In this document: piece after piece, positions 63,859-64,000 of the stretch
Numbering within the stretch: position 1 is the first letter of the stretch
Layout: each line of letters opens with the position of its first letter
NCBI RefSeq assembly: GCF_040822065.1
Contig: NZ_CP162005.1
Span: forward strand, 2,108,001-2,172,000
Direction: 5' to 3'
Source: Pedobacter sp. WC2423
GTDB lineage: Bacteria > Bacteroidota > Bacteroidia > Sphingobacteriales > Sphingobacteriaceae
Length of the DNA: 64,000 nucleotides
Notes under the pieces: model-generated
The model's input: only the letters and a program-made list of their open reading frames with translations
Told to the model about the DNA's origin: nothing
The model's database searches: none
Position numbers and translations under genes: made by a program

Positions 63859-64000
63859 ATGAATATAAAACCAGTAATTTATAAGCGTGCAGTTTTGCAA
63901 ACGATGTTTTTTATCGCTTCAGCTATTGCAATGCCTGCCTTTGCACAACATAAACCGGAGGATCCTTCTTTAAAGATTTACAGAGGTAGTGCGGAAAAGA
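63859..64000 (+). CDS. Partial secreted protein, possibly M1-family metallopeptidase
   Basis: The gene starts at ATG 63859 and runs off the right edge after 47 codons. A signal peptide is clear (VLQTMFFIASAIAMPAFAQ). The mature start HKPEDPSLKIYRGSAEK resembles the beginning of Bacteroidota M1 aminopeptidases as I remember them, but there is no catalytic motif in the window, so the family is a guess. It is divergent from suf, 234 bp away. Confidence 0.5.
   Translation, partial: MNIKPVIYKRAVLQTMFFIASAIAMPAFAQHKPEDPSLKIYRGSAEK

Overview
The window comes from a member of the Bacteroidota, most likely the family Sphingobacteriaceae (Pedobacter-like). The evidence is TonB-dependent receptors, a type IX secretion type B sorting domain next to PorP/SprF, paired DUF4397 lipoproteins, DUF5686 and DUF4833 proteins, a serine palmitoyltransferase, promoters of the TAnnTTTG type, and AT-rich spacers. 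It reads as chromosome. I found no rRNA, tRNA, CRISPR array, complete transposon or phage.

Layout. 1-3750: surface and secreted proteins (partial lipoprotein, beta/gamma-crystallin-like protein, outer-membrane beta-barrel protein). 3960-11260: a sphingolipid locus on the minus strand: TetR regulator, serine palmitoyltransferase, possible small membrane ORF, ketosphinganine/ceramide reductase-type epimerase, DUF5686 and DUF4833 envelope proteins and a fatty-acid 2-hydroxylase-like enzyme. Two operator-like sites with identical geometry flank the TetR gene. 11360-15160: XRE regulator, ECF sigma factor with a membrane partner, divergent DUF4397 lipoprotein. 15250-18880: Tat-exported GH125 mannosidase, dicarboxylate symporter, unrecognised protein. 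18900-19756: decayed spacer ending in a very large hairpin. 19757-34167: MOSC protein, then a 14-kb cobalamin uptake and salvage region in three minus-strand blocks (cobQ-cobD-cbiB-NTPase; riboswitch-btuF-btuC-btuD-btuB; adenosyltransferase-cobU-cobT-cobS-cobC). There are no corrin-ring genes, so the cell probably imports corrinoids and finishes them. 34500-39060: thioredoxin-like protein and a type IX-sorted adhesin/PorP pair. 39066-45573: inositol-3-phosphate synthase, VOC protein, DUF4136 and DUF4397 lipoproteins, TonB receptor with a small Cys-motif partner. 45627-51096: non-phosphorylating L-fucose (6-deoxysugar) oxidation operon with a divergent AraC regulator. 51097-57246: DUF6496 and SYLF proteins, then a small RiPP locus: a 49-residue peptide without cysteine, a LytS/LytTR pair and a full-length LanB dehydratase. 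57419-63624: suf operon (sufBCDSET plus a SufR-like regulator), then the start of a divergent secreted protein.

The best new leads are the Cys-free RiPP precursor with LanB (52220-57246), the TetR operator pair controlling sphingolipid synthesis, the small hydrophobic ORF just behind serine palmitoyltransferase, a perfect 12-bp inverted repeat over the suf promoter, and a 16-bp motif shared between an XRE gene and a secreted-protein gene 11 kb away. All family names come from reading the sequence; no database search was run.
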